This document shows positions 22,856-29,709 of a stretch of 44,017 bases of DNA, piece after piece. The translations under genes were made by a program, and so were the position numbers. Within the stretch, counting starts at the first letter, position 1. Each line of letters opens with the position of its first letter. This DNA comes from Deltaproteobacteria bacterium (GTDB lineage: Bacteria > Desulfobacterota > Binatia > UBA9968): the NCBI GenBank assembly GCA_030688735.1, contig JAUYJC010000253.1, forward strand, positions 1 to 44,017, read 5' to 3'. Below the pieces are notes generated by a model that searched no databases, was not told where the DNA came from, and saw nothing but the letters and a program-made list of their open reading frames with translations.

Positions 22856-23372
22856 ACCGACCGGATTCGGCCCGTTGAAATTTAATGACGGAGTGCAGAA
22901 GCAATTCGAAGAATGTCCGACGACCGGTCTGAAAACATGTTGGGAATACCATCGCATTGGGTTGAATGATGGGCGCGATTGGTATGAGCAGCTGAGAAGT
23001 GGAATGTACACTATAAAATACCTCAAAATCGGAGATTCGTTCTTGCCCAATATTACCGTTTCACAGACCGAGGACAAGATCGAAATGCTCAATGTGACGC
23101 TCCCCAACTCGGTTTTCGGGCGATGGGTCTCGATATTGACCGAACGCTACGGCAAACCTACGTCCATCGAAAAATCCACTTGGATGTCGAAGGGCGGCGT
23201 CCGTGTGGATAACTCAACCGTCAAATGGATTGGCAACGAGATTCATATCACGATAACCGAGCACGGATCGAAAATCGATGAGACGGACTTGAGTTACTCC
23301 ACGAAAGCGTGGAGAAATAAGTTGGCCGACAAACGCAAAGAGCATTTCAACAAAGCAGTCAAAGACTTGTAG
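22773..23372 (+). CDS. Secreted hypothetical protein
   Basis: 199 residues with a signal peptide (MKALAVKILMMAMTLGVPLP, cleavage near VSSYG). Two cysteines (EECPTTG and KTCWEY) probably form a disulfide. The body is strand-rich (TIKYLKIGDSFLPNITVSQT, KIEMLNVTLPNSVFGRWVSI), with a segment LTERYGKPTSIEKSTWMSKG and EIHITITEHGSKIDE, like the half of a small periplasmic protein that compares with 'GKP' SmpA-type domains. The C-terminus is a basic helix (NKLADKRKEHFNKAVKDL). No named family. GC content and style match the small secreted genes on the other strand at 18.3-20.1 kb. Confidence 0.65.
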   Translation: MKALAVKILMMAMTLGVPLPVSSYGWDEPTGFGPLKFNDGVQKQFEECPTTGLKTCWEYHRIGLNDGRDWYEQLRSGMYTIKYLKIGDSFLPNITVSQTEDKIEMLNVTLPNSVFGRWVSILTERYGKPTSIEKSTWMSKGGVRVDNSTVKWIGNEIHITITEHGSKIDETDLSYSTKAWRNKLADKRKEHFNKAVKDL

Positions 23373-23489
23373 TCAGGACAAAACGTCACGAACCCTTTCC
23401 AATCCCGAGCAGCTCTCGCAATACCAAATTGACGTAAGCAAGACGCGACAAAAATTTCACTCCCACCCGTTACTTGATTACCGACTATC

Positions 23490-24449
23490 ATGGCTAAGCA
23501 CACCCAAGGTTCCAAAATTCCCGCCGCTGAAATACGGAGGGCGCTGGAGCGTTCCGGCTATCTTCTGGAAGCTAGAATTAGCGCTGTGTTGCGAAGGAGC
23601 GGTTTCGATGTGCTCGCCAACCAACCTTACGAGGACCCATATACTGGGAAGTCGCGCGAAATAGATCATGTAGCTACACTGACCGATCCTCACATTCTAA
23701 ACGAGAGCGGAACTGATCAGCTGTCAACCCAGATAGTGGTGGAGTGTGTAAACCCACCCCAGCCGGTGGCATTCTTGACAGCTCCGGTGGCCCTGACGCT
23801 GCCACCCGACCGGTTACCTCTTTCGTTCGCGTGCCTAAGGGGGTGGCCACGTCATACGCCGATGAGCCATCCCGAAACGAATTGGAACTGGCTCTGGGGT
23901 CATACAGATCTTCATTACCGGCACCACTACGCGAAGTGTAGAATTGCGACCCAGTTCTGCTCCTTCGAGAACAAACGGACTAATAACGAGTGGTTCGCGA
24001 CTCATCGTGAATCGGACTATGAAGCTTTCAAATCTCTGAGCACCGCCTTTGATTACACCCTACGCCTGTTTTACTTGTCCGACGCAGATCCATGGACGCA
24101 GCACTCTCCGCTTCAGCTCGCGGCATCGTATCCGGTGATGGTTATTCAGGGGCAAATGTTAGAAGTGCGGCTGACCAGTGACAATTTTGCCGTATCCGAA
24201 TCTCAGCATCTTACCTTTCTTCGCAGTTACGCTCATGGTGGATATATTCATGATCACCTCATAGATGTAGTCACAGAAAGCTACTTTCCGCGCTATCTTC
24301 GACTTCTCAAGAGGGAACTTAAGGGGTTAGCCACCGATATTCGAAATCGAAATCGGGAGCTACGTGGCATAGTCCAACTCCATTACGACGCTTGCCGACG
24401 GGACCCGAGATGCTGGGGCACTAAGACTGTAAAAAATGGGGTCAGCTGA
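23490..24449 (+). CDS. PD-(D/E)XK-like protein with altered active-site lysine
   Basis: 319 residues. The N-terminal domain reads SGYLLEARISAVLRRSGFDV, then SREIDHVA and QIVVECVNPPQPVAFLT. That is a PD-(D/E)XK layout with D59 and E85, but the place of the catalytic Lys (position 87) is Val. I recall related proteins with 'ECxNNPQP', so this may be normal for the family, implying a non-nuclease or variant site. Residues about 95-130 (PDRLPLSFACLRGWPRHTPM) fit poorly; a small local frame disturbance is possible. Later parts (HHYAKCRIATQFCSFENKRT, YEAFKSLSTAFDYTLRLF) look family-like. Function unknown; the setting suggests an accessory or defence gene. Confidence 0.55.
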   Translation: MAKHTQGSKIPAAEIRRALERSGYLLEARISAVLRRSGFDVLANQPYEDPYTGKSREIDHVATLTDPHILNESGTDQLSTQIVVECVNPPQPVAFLTAPVALTLPPDRLPLSFACLRGWPRHTPMSHPETNWNWLWGHTDLHYRHHYAKCRIATQFCSFENKRTNNEWFATHRESDYEAFKSLSTAFDYTLRLFYLSDADPWTQHSPLQLAASYPVMVIQGQMLEVRLTSDNFAVSESQHLTFLRSYAHGGYIHDHLIDVVTESYFPRYLRLLKRELKGLATDIRNRNRELRGIVQLHYDACRRDPRCWGTKTVKNGVS

Positions 24450-24650
24450 GAGATCTGTTTTACCGAAGAGATCGATGAAACAGCACGGTAAGACCGGTTC
24501 TTGTGCGTACGAATTTTTGAGGGCGAGGCAATCGGAGCTATCGCAATACCCCGTGGCCACGGAGTCGGGCCGGACCCCAAACTCTGCTGTTCGCCACGGC
24601 TTAGCGGCGTCGCGTTAGGCTTCGGGTCACGGAAAGGGTCAGGTCTAGCA
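24436..24650. repeat. Repeat cluster with GGGGTCAG and GCCGGACC units
   Basis: GGGGTCAGC lies at the stop of the preceding gene (24436-24444), 24564-24617 is the second copy of the 22116-22177 unit, and GGGTCAGGTC follows at 24634. No gene in 24450-24992. Confidence 0.5.
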
Positions 24651-24696
24651 TCGAAGCATCTCAGCCGGTTCACATTCAGGCACGTTTACCATCAGA

Positions 24697-24845
24697 GAAA
24701 TTTAAAGGGGCCTTTTCACGTAACCCACAGCGTGATCTCGGACCGCTGTCTAACTCCCCGCGGCCATAAAGGCAGATGCTACTGATTGATCGTTAGACAC
24801 GACAGAAAAAGGGACATTCTACTTTTCTGCATGCTCCCCGGCCCG
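24697..24845. repeat. 95-bp repeat copy 2 followed by 42-bp repeat copy 2
   Basis: 24697-24791 repeats 20273-20367, and 24804-24845 repeats 20144-20185. The remaining DNA to 24992 has no recognisable gene. Confidence 0.75.
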
Positions 24846-24992
24846 TCCTCGCGGTTTCAGCCTCGCTTCTAAGCCAATCTGATGCTTGAGCAAAGAAGGA
24901 GTCCGTAGATCGGATCATGTGTGTGATTGGCTGAAAAAAGTCTCTCCAATATATCTGTTTTCCACACCCCACCTAGTCAAGGTCATTGAAAG

Positions 24993-25388
24993 CTACAGAT
25001 CCCCTCCAACAGCAGGTTTCCCTGGTCCGGCTAGGAGCAAGGCCAGGAGACCACCAAGACAAGCCAGGTTGAGATCATAACCGCCAGCGAATCCTACCTT
25101 GAGCGTTACAGTGAGCATGGCAACCAGCATAACACCAATAAGCAAAAGTGCCGCTAGGCGCGTAGCCGTCCCAAGGATAATAGCTAGCCCTCCGAAAAGC
25201 TCTATCGCCATAACGATGGGGGCCATGAGTTCCGGCAGAGGAACACCATGCTGCCCTAGATATCCAGCGAAACCTTGAACGCCCCCCAGAAACTTGAGAC
25301 TGCCATGAGTGAGGAAAACTATTCCCACAAACCCGCGCAGCACAAAAAGCGAATAGTCCCGATAATGGCCAAAGATCTCTTCCAACAT
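24993..25388 (-). CDS. DoxX family membrane protein
   Basis: 131 residues from the ATG at 25388, chosen because GGAGGAG lies just upstream; the frame open to 25607 carries repeat-derived codons. Four membrane helices are seen. The first has LFVLRGFVGIVFLTHGSLKF, with HGSLK typical of DoxX. Then come GVPLPELMAPIVMAIELFGG, LAIILGTATRLAALLLIGVM, and a last helix LNLACLGGLLALLLAGPGK. DoxX/SURF4-type proteins link to thiosulfate-quinone or redox functions, but this group is mostly uncharacterised. Gene stands alone. Confidence 0.88.
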   Translation of the reverse strand: MLEEIFGHYRDYSLFVLRGFVGIVFLTHGSLKFLGGVQGFAGYLGQHGVPLPELMAPIVMAIELFGGLAIILGTATRLAALLLIGVMLVAMLTVTLKVGFAGGYDLNLACLGGLLALLLAGPGKPAVGGDL

Positions 25389-25527
25389 AACTCCTCCTCT
25401 CTCTGGACGAAGTCGTGAATAAAAATTGGCGTCAAGTCTTTTGTTGATAGTCAACTTCCGTCTGATGACTCCATTCACAATCAAAAAAGCTCGGCTGGGG
25501 AGAGCCAGTCCGGGTGGTGATGCAGAA

Positions 25528-25743
25528 TCAAAGATGTGACCTGCCTGCCGGCAGGCAGGTCGGATCGGGGTTGTAGATCTGGTCAAAGCGGCTTTCCATG
25601 TGTGCAAACCGGCTTTCCATCTGGGAAAAGCCGTCCCGCATCGACCTTATGATCAACGCGTCACTCGCTTGGAGTGACTTGATGCCCCGCTCTACTGCCG
25701 TTAGGCGCGATTCGATGGTTTTCTTAGCAGGTCGGCGTGCCAT
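25528..25743 (-). CDS. Small coiled-coil protein ending in a palindromic repeat
   Basis: 71 residues: RRPAKKTIESRLTAVERGIK, then a heptad-like MESRFAHMESRFDQIYN repeat, similar to small coiled-coil (hemagglutinin-stalk-like) accessory proteins. The final residues (CLPAGRSHL) are translated from the palindrome at 25538-25561, so the native end has been replaced. No ribosome binding site is clear at 25743. Function unknown. Confidence 0.5.
   Translation of the reverse strand: MARRPAKKTIESRLTAVERGIKSLQASDALIIRSMRDGFSQMESRFAHMESRFDQIYNPDPTCLPAGRSHL
25538..25561. repeat. Perfect 24-bp palindrome (CCTGCCTGCCGGCAGGCAGG core)
   Basis: GACCTGCCTGCC followed by its exact complement. Known from memory as a dispersed repeat in many environmental genomes. 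It overlaps the 3' end of the coiled-coil gene. Confidence 0.8.
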
Positions 25744-25830
25744 AATAGATGACCATTCTTACCCAGCAACGAGTTAATGTGTCAAGACCGAGTTCATATT
25801 CTCCAACCGCCGCTTGTCGGTGAAACTTCC

Positions 25831-25854
25831 ACGTTTCGAGAATTCTCGAAACGT
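25831..25854. promoter_or_regulatory. Perfect 24-bp palindrome at the DUF2283 stop
   Basis: ACGTTTCGAGAA and its exact complement meet without a loop, ending on the last base of the DUF2283 stop codon (25854). It could be a dimeric repressor site or a 3' end structure. No T-tract follows in either direction. Confidence 0.45.
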
Positions 25855-26138
25855 CAAAATGATCGGCGGCTATTCTTTCCCTGTGTTTTTTTCCGCGGCT
25901 TGGAAGCATCCAATACGGTGACACCGACCAAATCCTTGTCGCGGTAACGGAGCAGAATGCCTTTATCCGCCAAGAGCTTTGTATCTGTCGCTTTTTGCGG
26001 CCGCTTAAGGCTTATGTACAAAACATCGGCTTCCTCATCGTAATCGATCCAGGCTTTTCGCTCAGGCAAGCGGATCAGATGCGGCACCGCCTCCGAGATG
26101 GCATCCTCGGCCTGGGCTACGGCTGTCCTTTTCGCCAT
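25854..26138 (-). CDS. DUF2283 domain protein
   Basis: 94 residues; GGAG lies nine bases before the ATG. The centre reads RKAWIDYDEEADVLYISLKR and GILLRYRDKDLVGVTVLDAS, the hallmark of DUF2283: D-Y-D..aD.LYI, then a 'G....r....vvGi.vl' strand. The family is frequently encoded beside DUF4258 in toxin-antitoxin-like pairs; no partner is found here. N-terminal 28 residues are helical, C-terminal ones basic. Confidence 0.85.
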   Translation of the reverse strand: MAKRTAVAQAEDAISEAVPHLIRLPERKAWIDYDEEADVLYISLKRPQKATDTKLLADKGILLRYRDKDLVGVTVLDASKPRKKTQGKNSRRSF

Positions 26139-26300
26139 TTGATCAGTCTCCTGGAAATCTGCGATGTAAAATACGCGGTAATAACAAATCCGTCTTTTCG
26201 GCTCAGTTCCTTATATATCACCGCTAGATATTTCCTTCTACGTAGAATCCGTAACATCGAAAATTAGTCGTCCCTCTAATCCAATCCACTAGTGCGCCAG

Positions 26301-26375
26301 TCCCCTGAAATCAATCATTGAATTTGTCTCACCGACCCCATATGATTCTCGCCGTTAGTTCACGGAGAAAACATG
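26301..26375 (+). repeat. Leader-only copy of the carboxyltransferase gene
   Basis: 26301-26358 matches 21692-21749 (CACCGACCCCATATGATTCT, then CGCCGTTAG). The start ATGGACAC (26373-26380) then jumps to GGCATGA.GCT, which corresponds to codons 26-28 of the intact gene, a deletion of about 66 bases. What remains is a seven-codon ORF (MDTGMTL, stop 26394-26396) just before the ATG at 26401. Confidence 0.75.
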
Positions 26376-26400
26376 GACACTGGCATGACGCTTTGACACC

Positions 26401-26919
26401 ATGAAGTATCGCCGATTTGAAGACTTGCCGGTTTGGCAAGACTCAGCGGACCTGGCCCGTCGGATGTTTGAGTTCACTATCGTTGAGGAATTCCGCCGTC
26501 ACCCAGGACTTCGCGATCAATTGGAGCGCGCCGCCCTCTCAGTCTCCAACAACATCGCGGAGGGATTTGAGCGTGGATCGACACGCGAGCTTTTGGCTTT
26601 CTTGTACATAGCGCGCGGCTCTGCGGGTGAAGTCCGATCCATGCTGAAAGTGCTTGCCGGCTGGAGCGCTGTCGCCAATCTCAAATCTCAGATTTCAGAT
26701 CTCACAAACCAATCGGAAAACATCTCGCGACAGTTATACGGCTGGATTGAGAGTTTGAAAAACTCTGCAATCTCCGGTCAGCGGCACCTGGACGACAAAG
26801 CACGGGACAGATTCGCAAACAAACAGGACAAGCAAGACTTTTTGGAAGAGATCGGTCGCATCAACCAAATCGAAGCTAAGAAGAGACAAGTTCCGAGAAA
26901 GCCGCCCCAAGGTTCGTGA
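26401..26919 (+). CDS. Four-helix-bundle protein (23S rRNA intervening-sequence type)
   Basis: 172 residues. FEDLPVWQDSADLARRMFEF, then HPGLRDQLERAALSVSNNIA and EGFERGSTRELLAFLYIARG SAGEVRSML is the complete signature of this family, whose members form pentameric helical rings; function not settled. Typical length is about 120 residues. The extra C-terminal 50 contain NLKSQISDLTNQ, encoded by an AAATCTCAGATTTCA repeat that is often spliced into this family, and a lysine-rich end. Its 5' region is a carboxyltransferase leader remnant, so its expression may depend on captured sequence. Confidence 0.88.
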   Translation: MKYRRFEDLPVWQDSADLARRMFEFTIVEEFRRHPGLRDQLERAALSVSNNIAEGFERGSTRELLAFLYIARGSAGEVRSMLKVLAGWSAVANLKSQISDLTNQSENISRQLYGWIESLKNSAISGQRHLDDKARDRFANKQDKQDFLEEIGRINQIEAKKRQVPRKPPQGS

Positions 26920-26957
26920 ATTCGCTCCGTCTTCATGCTATTTGAAATCTGAGATTT
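26683..26957. repeat. AAATCTCAGATTTCA inverted pair
   Basis: 26683-26697 is an exact reverse complement of 26943-26957. The first arm is coding inside the four-helix-bundle gene; the second lies between it and the carboxyltransferase gene. Confidence 0.7.
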
Positions 26958-26984
26958 GCAATTTGAGATTCGCCGGGAGGCCAC

Positions 26985-28442
26985 ATGGACACCATTCGTT
27001 TCGTCGACACCACCATCCGCGACGGGCACCAGAGCTTGTGGGCGGAGAACATGACCACGGGCATGATGCTGCCGATCGCCGAGAGGCTGGACAATGCCGG
27101 CTTCGAAGGCATCGAGCTGATCTCGGGCTCCCATCTCAAGAAAACCGTGCGCGAGCTGAAGGAAGACCCCTGGGAGCGCGTCCGACTCATGTCCAAGCTC
27201 ATCACCAAGACGCCGCTGCGGCTCATCGCCGGCCGGGTCAACACCTTCGAATATAATCCGCCGTCGATGTACCGGCTCTTCGTCGAGCGCATGGCCGCCA
27301 ACGGCATCCGCGAAGCGCGCATCTCGGACGAGTGGAACGATTACGAGGGCTGGAAGTTCCGCACCGCCGAGTGCCATCGGGCCGGCCTCAAATCGATCTT
27401 GAATCTGATTTATTCCGTTTCGCCCAAGCATACCGACGCCTATTTCGCCGAGCGGACGCGCCAGGCCGCCTCGCTCAAGCCTTGCCGGCTCTGTCTTAAA
27501 GATCCGGGCGGTTTGTTGACCCCGGAAAGAATGGAGACGCTGGTGCCGATCATTTTTCAGAACGCCGGCGGCATTCCGGTGGAACTGCACACCCACTGCA
27601 CCACGGGCCTCGGCCCGCTCTGCTGCATCAAAGCCATGGCGCTCGGCATTCGCTCGATCAACACCGCCCTGCCGCCGTTGGCGGACGACACTTCAAACCC
27701 TTCGCTGTTCAACGTCGCCAAGAATGCCCGCGCTCTGGGCTACGCGACCGCCATCGATGAAGAGGTGCTGAAGCCCGTGTCGAGGCATTTCACCGCCATC
27801 GCCAAGCGCGAAGGGTTCACCATCGGCGCGCCGGTGGAGTACGACTACACCCAATACCAACACCAGGTTCCCGGCGGCATGCTCTCGAATCTGCGCCACC
27901 AGCTGCGCAAGGTCGGCCTGGAGCAGAGATTCCCCGAAGCGCTGGAGGAAAGCATCCGCGTGCGCGAGGAGTTCGGCTATCCGATCATGGTGACGCCACT
28001 GTCGCAATTCGTCGGCAGCCAGGCAGCGATCAACGTCATCGTCGGCGAGCGATATAAGGAAGTAACCGACCAGGTCATCAAGTTCGCCCTCGGCCACGCC
28101 GGCGCCGAAGGCGCGCGCGACATGGACCCCGACGTGAAGGCCAAGATTCTCGACCGGCCACGGGCCAAGGAATGGGCCAAATGGCAGCCCGACGAACCGA
28201 GCGCCGACGATATGCGCCGCAGACTGAACGCCGAAGGCACTTCCGACGAAGAACTCCTACTGCGCTGGATGATCGGCAAAGACGACATCGACGCCATGCG
28301 CGCGAACCCGCGCCCGCTCGAGTATCTCAACTCCGAGCAGCCGCTGGTCAATCTAGTGCAAGAGTTATCGAAGCGGACCAAGAACCGCCAGATTCACGTC
28401 CAGACACCGGGCTTTTCCGTCACGCTGGAACGCCGCGCCTAA
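26985..28442 (+). CDS. Carboxyltransferase-domain protein (pyruvate carboxylase B/OadA-like)
   Basis: 485 residues. The TIM-barrel carboxyltransferase motif VDTTIRDGHQSLWAENMTTG is at 7-26 (D8, R12, D13). The biotin-accepting Lys sits in RLCLKDPGGLLTP (K172), metal His in LHTHCTTGLG (H202, H204), and the second-half motif VEYDYTQYQHQVPGGMLSNL at about 285-304. This is the catalytic part that moves CO2 between carboxybiotin and pyruvate or a related acid. The usual C-terminal biotinyl domain (MKM) is absent: the protein ends after a 60-residue helical domain. It would need a separate biotin carrier, none of which is in the window. A GGGAGG site precedes the ATG. A paralog lies at 29710. Confidence 0.9.
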   Translation: MDTIRFVDTTIRDGHQSLWAENMTTGMMLPIAERLDNAGFEGIELISGSHLKKTVRELKEDPWERVRLMSKLITKTPLRLIAGRVNTFEYNPPSMYRLFVERMAANGIREARISDEWNDYEGWKFRTAECHRAGLKSILNLIYSVSPKHTDAYFAERTRQAASLKPCRLCLKDPGGLLTPERMETLVPIIFQNAGGIPVELHTHCTTGLGPLCCIKAMALGIRSINTALPPLADDTSNPSLFNVAKNARALGYATAIDEEVLKPVSRHFTAIAKREGFTIGAPVEYDYTQYQHQVPGGMLSNLRHQLRKVGLEQRFPEALEESIRVREEFGYPIMVTPLSQFVGSQAAINVIVGERYKEVTDQVIKFALGHAGAEGARDMDPDVKAKILDRPRAKEWAKWQPDEPSADDMRRRLNAEGTSDEELLLRWMIGKDDIDAMRANPRPLEYLNSEQPLVNLVQELSKRTKNRQIHVQTPGFSVTLERRA

Positions 28443-28450
28443 GCGCGGCG
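28431..28450 (+). terminator. Hairpin spanning the stop of the carboxyltransferase gene
   Basis: CGCCGCGC (28431-28438), loop CTAA that holds the stop codon bases, GCGCGGCG (28443-28450). Possibly a transcription or stability element; no T-run. The DNA 28451-28671 is made of repeated TTCAAGG/TTGAACC words and contains no gene. Confidence 0.45.
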
Positions 28451-28554
28451 CTCCAGCCGTTCAAAGTTCTAAGGTTCAAGCGTTCAATGTCTAGGATTCG
28501 GACTTAAGGATTTCGCCCGGGACTTTTGGACGAAGGATCAGAAATGGAGACCGA

Positions 28555-28625
28555 ACGGATCTAAACTTTGAACCTTGAACCTGGAACCTTGAACTGGACC
28601 CTCGGGGTCACCTTGAACTTGACTT
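28555..28625. repeat. TTGAACC-word low-complexity repeat
   Basis: Consecutive AACCTTGAACCTGGAACCTTGAAC units on one strand; 28450-28475 holds TTCAAAGTTCTAAGGTTCAAG, its complement in style. The same words recur at 40290-40370. Confidence 0.55.
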
Positions 28626-28671
28626 CCAGCAGTGCCATAACGAAAGAAATCTAACTAGGAGGCTTACGCCA

Positions 28672-29529
28672 ATGGCAAGAGACATCGTCGCAATCGACAT
28701 TCATGTTCACCTGTCCGATGAATTCACACAAAAGGCCAAAGGAGACCGCACGGCGCAAATGGCCAAATACTTCGGCCGGGAGCGGCCGCCGGTATCCATC
28801 GACGAAATGGCCGATCAATACCGCGCGCGCAAGATGATGGCCGTCATCATGAACACCCGCGATGAGACCGTCACCGGTCTTGCGCCTGTGCCCAACGATC
28901 ACGTTGCCAGCGCGGTCAAAAAGCACCCCGACGTATTCCTGGCTTTCGGCGCCATCGATCCTTGGACCGGGAAGCTAGCGCTGGATGAAATCAAGCGCTG
29001 CAAGGACCTGGGCCTGTCCGGCATGGGCGAGCTCAATCCGGCCCGGCAACACTTTTTCGCCAACGACACTCGCTTCTATCCTTTGTGGGAACAGTGCGCG
29101 AAGTTGAATATGCCGATCTTGTTCCACGGCGGCATGGCGGCGGCAGGGGCCGGCACGCCGGGTGGCATGGGCGTTAAATTAAAATACAGCCAGCCCATCA
29201 CGCTCGACGATGTCGCCGCCGACTTTCCGGAGTTGAAAATCATCAGCGCCCACCCGACCTGGCCGTGGACGGCGGAAAGCCTCGCCATCGCGCGCCACAA
29301 GGCGAACTATTTCATCGATCTCTCAGGCTGGGCGCCGAAGTATTTTCCAGCCGAACTCGTGCACAACGTCAACACGCTGCTCCAGGACAAGGCGATGTTC
29401 GGCTCGGACTGGCCGGCCATCGGCGTCGAGCGCTGGTTGGAAGAATTTCAGCAGGTTAACATGAAACCGGAAGTGCGCAAAAAGATCATGCTTGACAACG
29501 CCGTCAAGTTTTTCGGCTTGACACTCTAA
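28672..29529 (+). CDS. Amidohydrolase family protein (amidohydrolase-2)
   Basis: 285 residues, a TIM-barrel metal-dependent hydrolase or decarboxylase. DIHVHL (residues 9-14) supplies the two metal His ligands H11 and H13. MNIPILFHGGM-like text (actually LNMPILFHGG) and KIISAHPTWPW hold further His ligands, and FGSDWPAIG the conserved Asp. Members include ACMSD, o-pyrocatechuate and 2,6-dihydroxybenzoate decarboxylases; the substrate is unknown. Flanked by two carboxyltransferase-like genes, so it may work with them on the same small-acid or aromatic-acid route. AGGAGG stands before the ATG. Confidence 0.9.
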   Translation: MARDIVAIDIHVHLSDEFTQKAKGDRTAQMAKYFGRERPPVSIDEMADQYRARKMMAVIMNTRDETVTGLAPVPNDHVASAVKKHPDVFLAFGAIDPWTGKLALDEIKRCKDLGLSGMGELNPARQHFFANDTRFYPLWEQCAKLNMPILFHGGMAAAGAGTPGGMGVKLKYSQPITLDDVAADFPELKIISAHPTWPWTAESLAIARHKANYFIDLSGWAPKYFPAELVHNVNTLLQDKAMFGSDWPAIGVERWLEEFQQVNMKPEVRKKIMLDNAVKFFGLTL

Positions 29530-29546
29530 TAGTAGAAGCAAGATTC

Positions 29547-29631
29547 ACCACGAAGGCACAAAGATCACGAAGGTTTCGGACATTGATATTTCTAAACTTT
29601 TCAACTTCGTGCTCTTCGTGACCTTCGTGGT
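29547..29631. repeat. Inverted ACCACGAAGG repeat
   Basis: Arms 29547-29573 and 29605-29631 are complementary for most of 27 bases (ACCACGAAGG.CACAAAGATC against its mirror). This 'CACGAAG' palindrome is one of three unrelated inverted-repeat families of identical architecture in the window. Confidence 0.7.
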
Positions 29632-29709
29632 AAAAGTTGCATTTTCTTTTTGGTTGCGGCCTAGCCGCGCTAGGATCTTCGTGGTGAGTAAATTCCGAGG
29701 TTTTGAACA

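Noticed and set aside
24846-24992. Possible tRNA or small RNA gene in the gap before DoxX
   Set aside because: No cloverleaf, no conserved loop sequence and no gene-like signal could be seen.
28555-28625. Possible CRISPR-like regular repeat of TTGAACC words
   Set aside because: Units are short, irregular and without unique spacers; no Cas gene is present.
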